A stretch of 64,000 nucleotides of DNA, taken from NCBI RefSeq assembly GCF_019399895.1, contig NC_091869.1, forward strand, positions 7,006,001 to 7,070,000, read 5' to 3'. The translations under genes were made by a program, and so were the position numbers. The DNA comes from Cardiocondyla obscurior. Lineage: Eukaryota > Arthropoda > Insecta > Hymenoptera > Formicidae. Positions 63,552 through 64,000 of the stretch are shown piece by piece; position 1 is the first letter of the stretch, and every line of letters starts with the position of its first letter. The notes beneath the pieces are model-generated. The model did no database searches and was not told the DNA's origin. It saw nothing but the letters and a program-made list of their open reading frames with translations.

Positions 63552-63844
63552 TTGAAACGCCGTCGATGTATCGCGATATTATTTCCGCGAGAGGAATTAA
63601 AAAAGAGAAAAAACTTTTGTTAATCTTCTATATTGTAAATATTCTATTCTATCTTAAAAAGTTGATGCGTTAGCTGTCTAAGAAAAGGTTTTTTGAGCTC
63701 TAAAAAAAAAGAAACAAATAAAAACAATTTTGCACACTTAAAAATTAATTAATTATTTCATGCAACGTTCGGTATATGGTGAACGGTTACCATTTATTTA
63801 AGGACTGAGTTATTTAATTGTACTTAGGACTAGATTGTTTAAAC

Positions 63845-63976
63845 GTGTAAGAAAGGGAAAAAAAAGATATTAATTTTGCACGCTTTAAATTTAATCTATT
63901 ATTTATATAGATTAATTTTAAAGCGTGTAAAATTATTATATATTTTTTTTTCTGTGTAAGAAAGGGAGGAAAAAAA
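63845..63976. repeat. Hairpin flanked by direct repeats
   Basis: Arms 63871-63898 and 63908-63935 match at 26 of 28 positions with a nine-base loop. Direct repeats GTGTAAGAAAGGGA flank it at 63845 and 63954. This layout suggests a short foldback insertion or replication slippage. Confidence 0.8.
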
Positions 63977-63978
63977 AA

Positions 63979-64000
63979 ATATATATATATATATATATAT
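63979..64000. repeat. (AT)n microsatellite at window edge
   Basis: Eleven or so AT units running to the last base of the window, so the true length is unknown. Confidence 0.95.

Noticed and set aside
1..64000. tRNA, rRNA, known microRNA and CRISPR searches by eye
   Set aside because: No tRNA B-box in a cloverleaf context, no remembered insect microRNA seed within a hairpin, no rRNA-like tract and no spaced direct repeats were found. A covariance-model scan would be more sensitive.

Overview
This looks like nuclear DNA from an insect, most probably a hymenopteran and perhaps an ant. The support is indirect. One gene is split into 14 exons with GT-AG introns of 155-1,096 bp. CpG is abundant, there are many homopolymer and CT/GA microsatellites, and there is no operon structure. 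The species cannot be named from the sequence alone.

The only protein-coding gene I can support lies on the minus strand at 30444-19810. It encodes an axonemal dynein intermediate chain of the DNAI3/WDR63 (Chlamydomonas IC140) family. All 14 exons join in frame (3,612 nt, 1,203 aa plus stop). The domain order is a charged N-terminus, the conserved DNAI3 N-terminal module, a block of degenerate WD repeats, and a long charged coiled-coil tail. In insects this protein is expected in sperm flagella and in the cilia of chordotonal sensory neurons, where it would help anchor the inner-arm I1/f dynein.

The remaining ~53 kb (1-19.8 kb and 30.4-64 kb) has no convincing coding sequence. The many short open frames there are compositional. 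These tracts hold: a family of small inverted-repeat elements (7000-7777, 37409-37766, 48393-48614), two of which carry a ~120-135 bp minisatellite in opposite orientations; a duplicated exon-like segment with intact splice sites (15173-15218 and 42487-42530, 27 kb apart); several isolated splice-site or exon-like signals on the plus strand; four compact hairpins (41.7, 53.5, 63.5 and 63.9 kb); a three-copy 17-bp tandem repeat at 58661; and many microsatellites. The plus-strand splice signals could mean the window lies partly inside long introns of a plus-strand gene or lncRNA, but this is not proven.

Limits: exon boundaries were worked out by eye from reading frame, splice consensus and remembered family resemblance. 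Repeat families were recognised only by comparison within the window. No database search was possible.
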